A stretch of DNA of 31,161 nucleotides from a virus: the IMG/VR virus record IMGVR_UViG_3300027734_000221, positions 1-31,161 of that record. One strand, 5' to 3'. Under the pieces are notes generated by a model, which saw only the letters and a program-made list of their open reading frames with translations, did no database searches and had not been told where the DNA came from. Positions within the stretch are counted from its first letter, which is position 1; every line of letters starts with the position of its first letter. This document shows positions 5,459 to 12,669 of the stretch, in pieces. Position numbers and translations under genes: made by a program.

Positions 5459-6780
5459 ATAACAAACAAGAAATTAGATTGAAGAAGGCTCATATCGCCT
5501 TGATGAAGCATCCCGAGACTGCTCTCTATTCGGGCGTAATGCTGATGGGTAAGTCAGAGGTGAGTGATGAATCCTTTACGGCATACACCGATGGTGTCAA
5601 CAAGAGATACTCTAAACCATTCCTAGAGACTATCGACTGCGAACCCAAGTTGCGTGGTCTTGTCCTCCATGAGAATCTTCATGTGGCATTGAAACAAATC
5701 CCACGTGGCAAGGATATGTTCAAAGAAGATTCTAAGGTTGCAAATATGGCGGCGGATTTTGTAGTCAACGATATCATCTTCAACATCAAAGGAACTATTA
5801 GCGGAGGCAACGAGGCTATCGTTCAGCTACCCGAAGGTGCGTTGTATGACCCATTCTTTCACAACTGGAATATGCGTGAAGTCTACAACCATATCCGCAA
5901 GGAGAATCCTGAGCGAAGTAAAGGTAAGGGTAGCTCAAGTGGCTCACCTAGTGATGACGGCGAACAAGGTGATGGTGACGAAGATGAATCACAGAATAGT
6001 TCTCCATCACAGGGTGGAAAGCAAGATAGCAATAACAAGATCAAAGCTAATGGCAAAGAGTATGACATGGGCGGTGATGGTTTCGATGAGCATGACTGGG
6101 AATCATTTAAGGACATGACCCCCGAGGAAATCAAGGAATTGTCAGAAGGTATTGACAAGGCTTTGCGTGAAGGCGGTATGCTCGCTGGTCGGATGGGTGC
6201 GAAGATGCCACGTGCAATCGGCGAACTACTCGAACCCAAGATAGATTGGCGAGATGTTTTGCGTGACTTTGTTTCATCAGCTATGAAAGGCAAAGATGAG
6301 TTTACATGGCGACGCATGAACAAGCGTCAGATGGCTAATGATATGTATATGCCAAGCATGGAGAACGAAACCATCGGCGAGGTCATCGTGGCGATTGATA
6401 CGTCAGGCTCGATTGGTAGTGTAGAACTAACCGAGTTCGCTACGGAACTGGCATCGATTTGCGACCTTGTGCAACCCGAGGCTGTGCGTGTTTTGTGGTG
6501 GGACACGATGGTGCATGGCGAACAAGTCTTCAAGCCCGACTCATTCAACAACATCGGAGCATTACTTAAACCATTGGGCGGTGGTGGTACTCACGTGAGT
6601 AGCGTGTCTCAATACATCGTTGAGAAGAAACTTAACGCAGAGTGTGTCATCGTGTTTACCGATGGTTACGTGGAGCATGACATCGAGTGGAATATCGTTC
6701 CACCTACCCTGTGGATGATTACTCAGAACAAGGGCTTGAATGTTCCATGCGGTAAGAAAGTCATGTTCGATAGGGAGTAA
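5455..6780 (+). CDS. Metallopeptidase-like/VWA-domain protein (DUF2201 type)
   Basis: 441 residues in three parts. An N-terminal domain carries VLHENLHVAL, a HExxH zinc signature (His72, Glu73, His76), as in the putative metallopeptidase domain of DUF2201 proteins. A low-complexity Ser/Gly/Asp/Gln linker spans about residues 155-205. The C-terminal VWA domain has a complete metal-ion site: DTSGS (Asp315, Ser317, Ser319), Thr379 in GGGGTH and Asp403 in FTDGYV. VWA proteins of this kind deliver substrates to MoxR-type ATPases, and the cognate ATPase is just upstream. Intact HExxH and metal-site residues suggest an active protein. It may cleave or unfold a host or virion protein; the target is unknown. 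Confidence 0.87.
   Translation: MNNKQEIRLKKAHIALMKHPETALYSGVMLMGKSEVSDESFTAYTDGVNKRYSKPFLETIDCEPKLRGLVLHENLHVALKQIPRGKDMFKEDSKVANMAADFVVNDIIFNIKGTISGGNEAIVQLPEGALYDPFFHNWNMREVYNHIRKENPERSKGKGSSSGSPSDDGEQGDGDEDESQNSSPSQGGKQDSNNKIKANGKEYDMGGDGFDEHDWESFKDMTPEEIKELSEGIDKALREGGMLAGRMGAKMPRAIGELLEPKIDWRDVLRDFVSSAMKGKDEFTWRRMNKRQMANDMYMPSMENETIGEVIVAIDTSGSIGSVELTEFATELASICDLVQPEAVRVLWWDTMVHGEQVFKPDSFNNIGALLKPLGGGGTHVSSVSQYIVEKKLNAECVIVFTDGYVEHDIEWNIVPPTLWMITQNKGLNVPCGKKVMFDRE
6002..6019 (+). promoter_or_regulatory. Dyad site 11, CTCCAT-N6-GTGGAA (coding)
   Basis: Two mismatches. It lies in the low-complexity linker part of the VWA gene. Confidence 0.35.
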
Positions 6781-6782
6781 TC

Positions 6783-6977
6783 ATGGGCGATGGAGGACTC
6801 TCACGAATTAAGCATGACCTAGTGAAAGACTTGATGGAGCAATATGGAAAAGGTGCGTATTCCTATGCTCTAGAAAGACTTATTTCGTATCAAAACAAAG
6901 GCGACGACATGGGTGAGAACCTATGGCGAACTGTAATTGCAGATTTAGATGAACACTTTAAAGGAGAAGGACAATGA
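6783..6977 (+). CDS. Small protein, unknown
   Basis: 64 residues, helical, with mixed charge. The N-terminal part (residues 6-35) looks like a helical bundle of the kind found in small adaptor proteins, but no family is recognised. ATG 6783 follows the VWA stop by two bases, with GGGAG in the end of that gene as ribosome binding site. Its own end contains AAGGAGAAGG for the next gene and overlaps it as ATGA. The tight coupling on both sides suggests it works with the VWA module or the following unknown protein. Confidence 0.75.
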   Translation: MGDGGLSRIKHDLVKDLMEQYGKGAYSYALERLISYQNKGDDMGENLWRTVIADLDEHFKGEGQ

Positions 6978-7996
6978 AAGCATTAACGTGGGACAGACTG
7001 ACTGACATTAAAAATACTGTTAAGCCATACAGGGGGACAACCAATCGGTTTCCTGTTGGTGACAGGCGACACAACCACAAAGACTTTATTGCCGAGGAAC
7101 GTAATGGCGAGCAAGTGTATGTAATCCGTTATGGTTATGGGTGGGAGTGCAAAGATGACCACACTAAGGAGGAGTGGCTTGTTAACCAAAACACCAATCA
7201 ACCTAACATCCACGAGCGGACTACTAACGGAGTCACCACCTATGAAAGTTATAGAACAATCCCTAGAGAGTTAGGCATCGTGCGTTCGGACAATACGTTC
7301 GAGTTCACACACTATAACTACGGACAGGGCGATAACATAATGCTTAGCAACTGGAGCAGAGGATACTTTTGTAGGAGTTCACGACATGGTGGAATGATAT
7401 ATAGAGCGAACGATATCTTCCATCCTATCTTCAAGGGCATGAGAGTTAACTGCGAGACGATGATGCCTCACAAGGATAGCGAGTACCAAGTTACTGGCAA
7501 GCGTGTAAGCCGTAAGGATGCTAAGGAGTTTCTTAACCGATACACAGACTTCTACCAAGTTAACGAAGTCATGCTTAAGACGATGGAGTGGAAGGGTTAC
7601 ATGGAGACTGCGGTTGATGTAATGAAGTCATTAGACTTGACGACAGAAAACTGGTCTCTTATGCAAGACGAGAGGGACAAACTTATCAAGTTCGCTGATG
7701 AGAATCTAAATACTTGTCCACTAGATGCTGGAATCGCATTTGCCTTAGCGTATGACGTAATGAATACTTATTCAAGAGTTCGTGCGTTCGTAGACCCCAA
7801 TGCGAGTAGCCACTATGTAAGAGAGGTAGAGTTGGATATTTTGTTCGCCAATATGAAACGCAAGCTGAACAAGGAGTTGTATAAGCGTAATCCATCGGTA
7901 ATGAAACTCACAGAGTATGTACCAAACCAACCTTATCCGCCTAGCGAGTGGGGTATAGATATTACAGTCAATGGCAAAGAAGTAGAACAACTATAA
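6974..7996 (+). CDS. Uncharacterised phage protein, 340 residues
   Basis: Family not recognised. Residues 1-150 are rich in Tyr, Gly, Arg and Asn with beta-strand-like patterns (YVIRYGYGWECKDD, TFEFTHYNYGQGDN). Residues 175-290 are largely helical, and the C-terminus is Pro-rich (PNQPYPPSEWG). No signal peptide, membrane segment or nucleotide-binding motif is seen. The ATGA overlap with the small gene upstream and an AAGGAG-led gene eleven bases downstream keep it in the P2 operon. The two-part architecture suggests a binding domain plus a helical domain. Dyad site 12 (7716-7733) lies inside. Confidence 0.75.
   Translation: MKALTWDRLTDIKNTVKPYRGTTNRFPVGDRRHNHKDFIAEERNGEQVYVIRYGYGWECKDDHTKEEWLVNQNTNQPNIHERTTNGVTTYESYRTIPRELGIVRSDNTFEFTHYNYGQGDNIMLSNWSRGYFCRSSRHGGMIYRANDIFHPIFKGMRVNCETMMPHKDSEYQVTGKRVSRKDAKEFLNRYTDFYQVNEVMLKTMEWKGYMETAVDVMKSLDLTTENWSLMQDERDKLIKFADENLNTCPLDAGIAFALAYDVMNTYSRVRAFVDPNASSHYVREVELDILFANMKRKLNKELYKRNPSVMKLTEYVPNQPYPPSEWGIDITVNGKEVEQL
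7716..7733 (+). promoter_or_regulatory. Dyad site 12, GTCCAC-N6-CTGGAA (coding)
   Basis: Two mismatches. Spacer TAGATG. Confidence 0.3.
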
Positions 7997-8006
7997 GGAG
8001 AAGTAA

Positions 8007-8195
8007 ATGAAAGACGGATTGTTTACTCAAAACCCTGAGTATCACGAAGGAACATTTATCGAAGAAGACGATGATTTAATTCATTTTCTTATAGAACTTA
8101 GTGAAAGGCTGGCAGACGAATCAGACTACGACGAGTATTTAGCCCCAAAACTTTTAAGCGCAATCAAATTTTTAATAGGAGAAGACCATGAATAA
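8007..8195 (+). CDS. Small acidic protein, unknown
   Basis: 62 residues, about one third Asp or Glu, with a Leu/Ile-rich helix (LIHFLIELSERL, residues 25-36) and a second helix near the end. Strong acidity in a small early protein can indicate a DNA mimic or an inhibitor of a DNA-binding host protein, but there is no specific evidence. AAGGAG precedes ATG 8007. The last 8 bases overlap the next gene. Confidence 0.75.
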   Translation: MKDGLFTQNPEYHEGTFIEEDDDLIHFLIELSERLADESDYDEYLAPKLLSAIKFLIGEDHE

Positions 8196-9126
8196 ACTAA
8201 TCTACGAAGGATTTGAAACAGAAAACTTGGCAGCGGAGTTAGAGAACTCATCATGTAAGAGACTCATACAAGAACTAAACTTTAAGTATGGTCTCAAGGT
8301 AGTAGATAAAGTTGATCCCCATTCTCTAAGTCGTAGCAGTCCTATTAGTTTTTTACTTGCTGACCCCAATGGTTTTATGGTGGCGAAGGTGTGGACAGAC
8401 AAGGAATGTGATGATGTTGTCTATAACTATCGCTCGCCTTTCTATAAGAAAGAACGTGGCTCTGACTCAGCTGACCGAGAGACTTTGCATAGTAAGAAAC
8501 TCTCAACATTGATGGCAACTTTAAAACGCAATAATGTCGTTCCACCCCCTGATGGAATGATAAATAAGTATCCAGCAGATTCTTTTAATCAAGCCATAGG
8601 TTATATGGATTCTTATCATGGTCGAGATTACAAACAAAGTAATTTCTCAGCAGAGGAAATTCATACGATGCTCAAGGTAGTTTTACTAGGGGAAAGTCCT
8701 AGTGAATTAAATCTAAATAATTGTAAAGAAACACTTGACAAATGGGATAGTATGGATAGAATTAAGGCTAGAAAGCGTGAAGATATTGAACGCTTTTTTA
8801 ATAGTGAATTTTACGCAATCGGTGCGGATAAGTTAAATCATTTAGTTATAGGTTCAGTTAAGCGTATGCCAAGACAAGCAACAGAACACTACTCTTTTGA
8901 AGTAGTCAAGCCGTTCAAACGCATGATGGAATTGCCTGACGAGTTTAAGGCAGTCATGCTGATGAACAAGGTTCATGCGGAAGGTAAGAATATTACTAGG
9001 TTCTACGCAAATACCATTCCATCCGACAATGGATACAACCCTGACCTCGATCTGATAAATGTTAATGGTCGTCACGTCGATGAGTTTAATTGCCAATGGA
9101 CTCTAGTGCCATGCTCGGGAATTTAA
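8188..9126 (+). CDS. Uncharacterised phage protein, 312 residues
   Basis: Not recognised. The N-terminal region (residues 1-80) looks like a compact alpha/beta domain (FLLADPNGFMVAKVWTDKE). The middle, about 145-210, is helical and charged. A C-terminal region ends in strands with two Cys (FNCQWTLVPC). No membrane segment or catalytic signature is visible. AGGAG in the tail of the upstream gene serves ATG 8188. The following gene starts before this one stops. Codon use looks more AT-rich than in the neighbouring VWA gene, judged by eye. Dyad sites 13 and 14 are inside. Confidence 0.75.
   Translation: MNKLIYEGFETENLAAELENSSCKRLIQELNFKYGLKVVDKVDPHSLSRSSPISFLLADPNGFMVAKVWTDKECDDVVYNYRSPFYKKERGSDSADRETLHSKKLSTLMATLKRNNVVPPPDGMINKYPADSFNQAIGYMDSYHGRDYKQSNFSAEEIHTMLKVVLLGESPSELNLNNCKETLDKWDSMDRIKARKREDIERFFNSEFYAIGADKLNHLVIGSVKRMPRQATEHYSFEVVKPFKRMMELPDEFKAVMLMNKVHAEGKNITRFYANTIPSDNGYNPDLDLINVNGRHVDEFNCQWTLVPCSGI
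8540..8557 (+). promoter_or_regulatory. Dyad site 13, TTCCAC-N6-ATGGAA (coding)
   Basis: One mismatch. Spacer CCCCTG. Confidence 0.45.
9017..9034 (+). promoter_or_regulatory. Dyad site 14, TTCCAT-N6-ATGGAT (coding)
   Basis: Three mismatches to the consensus but still a 5-bp perfect palindrome (TCCAT with ATGGA): the changes at the inner positions compensate each other. Confidence 0.35.
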
Positions 9127-9446
9127 GCCCAGTAGTTCATCAATATGATTTTGGTCTCTATCGTGTTCCTTTGCGTAAGGAAGGAAACTCCTACACCATC
9201 TTTGTTGCTGATGGATTTAATCGGGTATTCGATGAGGATACTTTACCTGATGAAGTCAAAACTAAGATGGCGATGATACTGGCAAGTGCAAAACAAATCG
9301 TAACTGATGAGAAGGTAACGCAGTTGCAGTTAATGGCAACTACGGTGGACAACGAGTTTAGAGATGTGGGATGGCGAGCAAGTGACAGTTGGTTTTGTAT
9401 CATATTGTCTCTTGCGTCTCTAATGAAACTAAGAGGAGAAGACTGA
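9096..9446 (+). CDS. Uncharacterised phage protein, about 116 residues
   Basis: A small alpha/beta protein with strands around YDFGLYRVPLRKEG and YTIFVADGF, then helices and a hydrophobic C-terminal stretch (WFCIILSLASLM) that may be a buried helix. No family recognised. The start is uncertain: TTG 9090, ATG 9096 and ATG 9111 are all in frame, and none has a strong ribosome binding site, so translation may depend on the upstream gene, which it overlaps. Its stop shares a base with the next start (TGATG). It ends with GGAG, used by the nuclease gene. Confidence 0.65.
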   Translation: MDSSAMLGNLSPVVHQYDFGLYRVPLRKEGNSYTIFVADGFNRVFDEDTLPDEVKTKMAMILASAKQIVTDEKVTQLQLMATTVDNEFRDVGWRASDSWFCIILSLASLMKLRGED

Positions 9447-9736
9447 TGGCTACGACACCCGAGGGCAAAGTAAAGGACAAGATTAAGAAAGTTCTTAAGG
9501 AGAGAGGTATCTACTTTGTAATGCCAGCGACAGGAGGATACGGGTCAAGCGGTGCGCCCGATATTCTCGTATGTCATAAAGGAATGTTCTATGGCATCGA
9601 GTGCAAGGCTGGTGATAACAAACCGACTGCGTTGCAGAAGGATAATTTAAATCGCATTGAAGATAATGGTGGCTATGCTTTTGTCATCAATGAAACTAAT
9701 GTCGATGACTATATGAAAGTGCATTTCAATGATTAA
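9446..9736 (+). CDS. VRR-NUC domain nuclease
   Basis: 96 residues, the usual size of free-standing phage VRR-NUC proteins of the PD-(D/E)xK fold. Visible catalytic residues are Asp39 in GAPDI, Glu52 and Lys54 in IECKAG, and Gln64 in TALQ; Glu6 near the N-terminus completes the usual set. The family acts as a structure-specific DNA endonuclease, and in phages it is commonly encoded near a SNF2 helicase and DNA polymerase, both present here at 17472 and 10789. ATG 9446 is chosen, with GGAG 9 bases upstream; a longer reading from 9389 overlaps the previous gene fully and adds an unrelated N-terminus. Likely role: processing branched DNA in replication or recombination. Confidence 0.9.
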   Translation: MATTPEGKVKDKIKKVLKERGIYFVMPATGGYGSSGAPDILVCHKGMFYGIECKAGDNKPTALQKDNLNRIEDNGGYAFVINETNVDDYMKVHFND

Positions 9737-9866
9737 GAAACAACCAACCCCAGTATTCCAATTAAAGCCTTACAAGCCTGTACCTCACCCCATGCAACAT
9801 CGCATAAGTGAGTTCAGAACGATACCAAGTCAAGTAACAGGGAGAAAAGATGAGAGCAAAAACTGA
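9729..9866 (+). CDS. Small proline-rich protein
   Basis: 45 residues beginning MIKKQPTPVFQLKPYKPVP, with repeated Pro/Lys spacing, then a basic helical part. ATG 9729 overlaps the end of the nuclease gene by 8 bases, and its stop overlaps the next start. No strong ribosome binding site, so translation would be coupled. Possibly a short linear-motif protein; the function is unknown. It could be a chance reading frame, but it fills a gap otherwise left between two genes. Confidence 0.5.
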   Translation: MIKKQPTPVFQLKPYKPVPHPMQHRISEFRTIPSQVTGRKDESKN

Positions 9867-9996
9867 ATTTGAAAACTGGATTGAAAGCGAGAAGTTTGTC
9901 AGTGCAGAAGGCGGACTCGAGGAGGCTTATACAACTGGCTTCAATCGGGCGATTGAGTTAATGGAAGAATTTTTAAAGGACAAACAAAGTGAATGA
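9850..9996 (+). CDS. Small acidic helical protein
   Basis: 48 residues, helical, Glu-rich (ending in MEEFLKDKQSE). ATG 9850 has GGGAG (9840-9844) five bases before it. AAAGGA near its end serves the GTG start of the next gene, which overlaps by 8 bases. These signals on both sides make it a likely real gene. No family recognised. Confidence 0.65.
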   Translation: MRAKTEFENWIESEKFVSAEGGLEEAYTTGFNRAIELMEEFLKDKQSE

Positions 9997-10180
9997 AAAT
10001 GATTTAAGAGATTGCTTTGCTATGTTTGCATTGATGGGCTACATTGTAAAAAGAGATATAGACCCTCATATGTTTGAGACTTGCTACAACGTAGCTGATG
10101 CCATGATAAAGGCTCGCAATGCAAAAGATGAAACAGGAATTGTCGCAGTAAAACGTAGTTCAACTAAAAAGGAGAAGTAA
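9989..10180 (+). CDS. Small protein, unknown
   Basis: 63 residues. The N-terminal half is amphipathic with a hydrophobic helix (CFAMFALMGYIVKR); the C-terminus is basic (KRSSTKKEK). Starts at GTG 9989 with AAAGGA eight bases upstream. The stop is directly adjacent to the ATG of the next gene, whose AAGGAG lies inside it. No family recognised. Confidence 0.75.
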   Translation: MNENDLRDCFAMFALMGYIVKRDIDPHMFETCYNVADAMIKARNAKDETGIVAVKRSSTKKEK

Positions 10181-10717
10181 ATGAAGAAGTTAACCAAAAC
10201 CACCAAAGTGTTACGCTATATCCGTAGTCATCCAAAGGCTCTTGCAAGTGAAGTAGCTAAAGCCGTTGGAGTTAGTGTCAATACTGTGTATCAAACTACA
10301 TACAATGCTAAGAAGAAAGCTAAGTCATTACCAATGACGGCTCTTGCACCTAGCACCAATGCACCTAATGCTCAGATGTCTTTGAATCTATTTAGCGATC
10401 CACCCAAGCGTGGAAGACCATTTAAGCTGAAAACAAAACTTGGTACTTACACTAAAAAGAATCAAACTAGCCTTACAGAGATTCGTGATGGGCAAGTTCG
10501 TCTAGTAAAAGCTTTAACTGACAACGTCAATCACCCTCCACACTACAAGGCGGGCGGGATCGAGACTATCGATTTCATCGAGGCAAAGTCTCTTAACTAT
10601 AACCTTGGTAATGTAGTCAAGTACATCACACGTGCTGACCACAAAGGGAATAAGTTAGAAGATTTACAGAAGGCGCAATGGTATCTCGCTAGAGAACTTA
10701 AGAATCTAAGCAAGTAA
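10181..10717 (+). CDS. Winged-helix/AT-hook/DUF3310 fusion protein
   Basis: 178 residues. Residues 5-48 form a helix-turn-helix-type DNA-binding domain (VLRYIRSHPKALASEVAKAV, then VSVNTVY). Residues 76-83 hold KRGRPFKL, a GRP-core AT-hook-like motif that would bind the minor groove of AT-rich DNA. From residue 115 comes a DUF3310 domain: VNHPPHY, then VVKYITRADHKG and LQKAQWYLARE. DUF3310 is common in phages, often near nucleotide metabolism or polymerase genes, and its function is not established. A fusion with DNA-binding parts suggests sequence-specific recruitment. It is the last gene before a terminator and the polymerase. Dyad site 15 covers the codons just before the AT-hook. Confidence 0.85.
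   Translation: MKKLTKTTKVLRYIRSHPKALASEVAKAVGVSVNTVYQTTYNAKKKAKSLPMTALAPSTNAPNAQMSLNLFSDPPKRGRPFKLKTKLGTYTKKNQTSLTEIRDGQVRLVKALTDNVNHPPHYKAGGIETIDFIEAKSLNYNLGNVVKYITRADHKGNKLEDLQKAQWYLARELKNLSK
10398..10415 (+). promoter_or_regulatory. Dyad site 15, ATCCAC-N6-GTGGAA (coding)
   Basis: One mismatch, the same variant as site 4. Spacer CCAAGC. Confidence 0.5.
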
Positions 10718-10722
10718 CTCTT

Positions 10723-10756
10723 GGGGAGTTAGGCTTCGGCTTCGCTCCCTATTTTT
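10723..10756 (+). terminator. Probable intrinsic terminator
   Basis: GGGAG (10724-10728) pairs with CTCCC (10745-10749). An inner AGGC-TTCG-GCTT hairpin sits within, and ATTTTT follows. It is interrupted, so weaker than the other terminators. It lies 5 bases after the DUF3310 stop and ends 33 bases before the polymerase start. Confidence 0.65.
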
Positions 10757-10788
10757 GTATCTATTAAATTTGTTATTTAAGGAATTAA

Positions 10789-12669
10789 GTGAACCTAATC
10801 ACCCTAGATTTTGAGACGTACTACGCTCAAGATTACTCGTTAACTAAGCTAACAACTGAGGAATACATCAGGGATAGACGCTTTGAGGTTATCGGTGTTG
10901 CGGTTAAGGTCGGCGATGGTATCGCTGAATGGTTTTCTGGCTCACACCTTGACATCCAAAAATACCTTTCCACGTACCCGTGGAACGATTCTGCTCTCCT
11001 TTGTCATAACACGATGTTTGATGGGGCTATCCTTGCATGGCGATTTGGCATCAAACCAAAGCTATATCTCGATACTTTGTGCATGGGTAGGGCTACCAAC
11101 GGTGTTGATGTGGGAGGCTCTTTAGCCTACCTATCTGAGCGTTACAAGTTAGGCAAGAAGGGTACAGAAGTCATTGACGCTAAAGGTAAGAACATAACTG
11201 GTTTCTTAAATAGCGAGCTTGCCCAGTACGGCGAATATTGTAAGAATGATGTGGAGTTAACTTTTAAGCTCTTCCAAGTATTGTCGAGTGCGTTTCCAGC
11301 AGACGAATTACAACTAATTGATTTGACTTTGCGGATGTTTATTAATCCCATACTGGAGGTTGACGATGCTTTATTGATTGAGCGTCTTGAAGAACTTAAA
11401 GATGAGAAGTTCAAGCTACTTGGAACGCTTAAAGAGAAGTTAGGATGCGAGCTTGAAGAAGACGTACGCAAGAAGTTAGCCAGTAATAAACAGTTTGCTC
11501 AAGTGTTAGAAGACTTTGGTATTGAAGTGCCAATGAAGGAAAGCAAGACTACTGGCAAGCTAACCTATGCGCTGGCAAAGAACGATACAGGATTCATAGC
11601 GTTAACAGAACACGAAGACCCATTCATCCAGCAACTCGCTGCGGTGCGTTTGGGAACTAAATCAACTATTGAAGAGTCAAGAATAGAGAGGTTCATAGAT
11701 GTCGGTTCAAGGAACAAAGGTCGATTACCTATTCCGCTTAAATACTACGGGGCGCATACGGGTCGTTGGGCAGGGTCGGATAAGGTCAATTTCCAAAACC
11801 TACCGAGTCGTGACAAGAAGAAAAAAGCCCTTAAGAACGCAGTCGTTGCACCCGAAGGTTACGCGGTTATCAACTGCGATTCGTCTCAAATTGAGGCACG
11901 TGTACTCGCTTGGCTTTCGGGTCAGGAAGACTTGGTTAAAGAGTTTGCCGATGGGGACGATGTTTACTCCATCTTTGCGTCGAAGATATACGACTACGAA
12001 GTCACAAAGAAAAATCCCGTTGAAAGGTTCGTGGGTAAGACCTGCATTCTTGGACTGGGATACGGCACTGGCGCATTAAAGTTACAGCACACACTAAAGA
12101 CTAGTCCGCCAGGCGCTGATCTCACTAAGGAGAAGTGTGACGAGATAGTTAAATTGTACAGAGACACTAACGACATGATCGTTAAGTTATGGAGAGAAGG
12201 CGATAAGGCTTTAAAGTCCATGGCTGACTGGCAACCTGAGTTTGAGCCGTTTGACTATGGTATGCACGGGTGCGTAAAGGTAACTCAAGAAGGCTTTAAA
12301 TTGCCAAACGGGTTATACATCCGCTACCCCGACCTCAAACTCAACACTGATGAAACTAAAAGCGGATACGAGTACAAGTCACGCAAAGGCCCCGTGTCTC
12401 TATGGGGTGGTTCTATTGTGGAAAACGTAGTTCAAGCTCTTGCACGGATCATCGTGGGCGAGCAGATGTTAAAACTTACCGAGCGTTATCGACCCGTGTT
12501 AACTGTTCACGACGCTGCGGTGTGTGTAGTACCCGAAGAAGACGTAGACGAGGCTTGTGCTTGGATCGTCGAGGTCATGTCAACACCACCAGACTGGGCT
12601 AAAGGACTGCCTGTGGCTTGTGAAGCTCAAGTCGGTAAAAATTATGGGGAGATGGAAGAATGGCGATGA
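10789..12669 (+). CDS. Family A DNA polymerase with 3'-5' exonuclease
   Basis: 626 residues, the size of phage polymerases that lack a 5' nuclease. Exonuclease motifs: DFET (Asp7, Glu9), HNTMFD (His73 to Asp78) and YCKND (Tyr150 to Asp154). Polymerase motif A has Asp364 in DSSQIEAR. Motif B is Arg413-x3-Lys417-x7-Tyr425-Gly426. Motif C has His574-Asp575 in TVHDAA, where family members usually have HDE. All catalytic residues are present. Start GTG 10789, with AAGGA six bases before. It follows a terminator and overlaps the next gene by 10 bases. It replicates the phage genome with the primase-helicase at 20782. Dyad site 16, a perfect copy, lies in the exonuclease part. Confidence 0.96.
   Translation: MNLITLDFETYYAQDYSLTKLTTEEYIRDRRFEVIGVAVKVGDGIAEWFSGSHLDIQKYLSTYPWNDSALLCHNTMFDGAILAWRFGIKPKLYLDTLCMGRATNGVDVGGSLAYLSERYKLGKKGTEVIDAKGKNITGFLNSELAQYGEYCKNDVELTFKLFQVLSSAFPADELQLIDLTLRMFINPILEVDDALLIERLEELKDEKFKLLGTLKEKLGCELEEDVRKKLASNKQFAQVLEDFGIEVPMKESKTTGKLTYALAKNDTGFIALTEHEDPFIQQLAAVRLGTKSTIEESRIERFIDVGSRNKGRLPIPLKYYGAHTGRWAGSDKVNFQNLPSRDKKKKALKNAVVAPEGYAVINCDSSQIEARVLAWLSGQEDLVKEFADGDDVYSIFASKIYDYEVTKKNPVERFVGKTCILGLGYGTGALKLQHTLKTSPPGADLTKEKCDEIVKLYRDTNDMIVKLWREGDKALKSMADWQPEFEPFDYGMHGCVKVTQEGFKLPNGLYIRYPDLKLNTDETKSGYEYKSRKGPVSLWGGSIVENVVQALARIIVGEQMLKLTERYRPVLTVHDAAVCVVPEEDVDEACAWIVEVMSTPPDWAKGLPVACEAQVGKNYGEMEEWR
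10968..10985 (+). promoter_or_regulatory. Dyad site 16, perfect TTCCAC-N6-GTGGAA (coding)
   Basis: Spacer GTACCC extends the palindrome inward to TTCCACG with CGTGGAA (7 bp). It is the last copy found in the window. Confidence 0.6.

Noticed and set aside
6698-6716. TTCCAC-N7-GTGGAT in the VWA gene, considered as another dyad site.
   Set aside because: The spacer is seven bases whereas all accepted sites have six, which would break dimer spacing.
4261-6780. MoxR/VWA pair considered as a cobalt or magnesium chelatase.
   Set aside because: The large chelatase subunit and all tetrapyrrole genes are absent, while the HExxH domain and phage setting fit the DUF2201-type pair.
111-10985. The dyad considered as a gapped restriction or methylation recognition site.
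   Set aside because: The conserved core extends to twelve bases with graded mismatches, unlike an exact restriction site, and no modification enzyme for it is seen. CCA-N8-TGG does not match the BstXI pattern CCA-N6-TGG.
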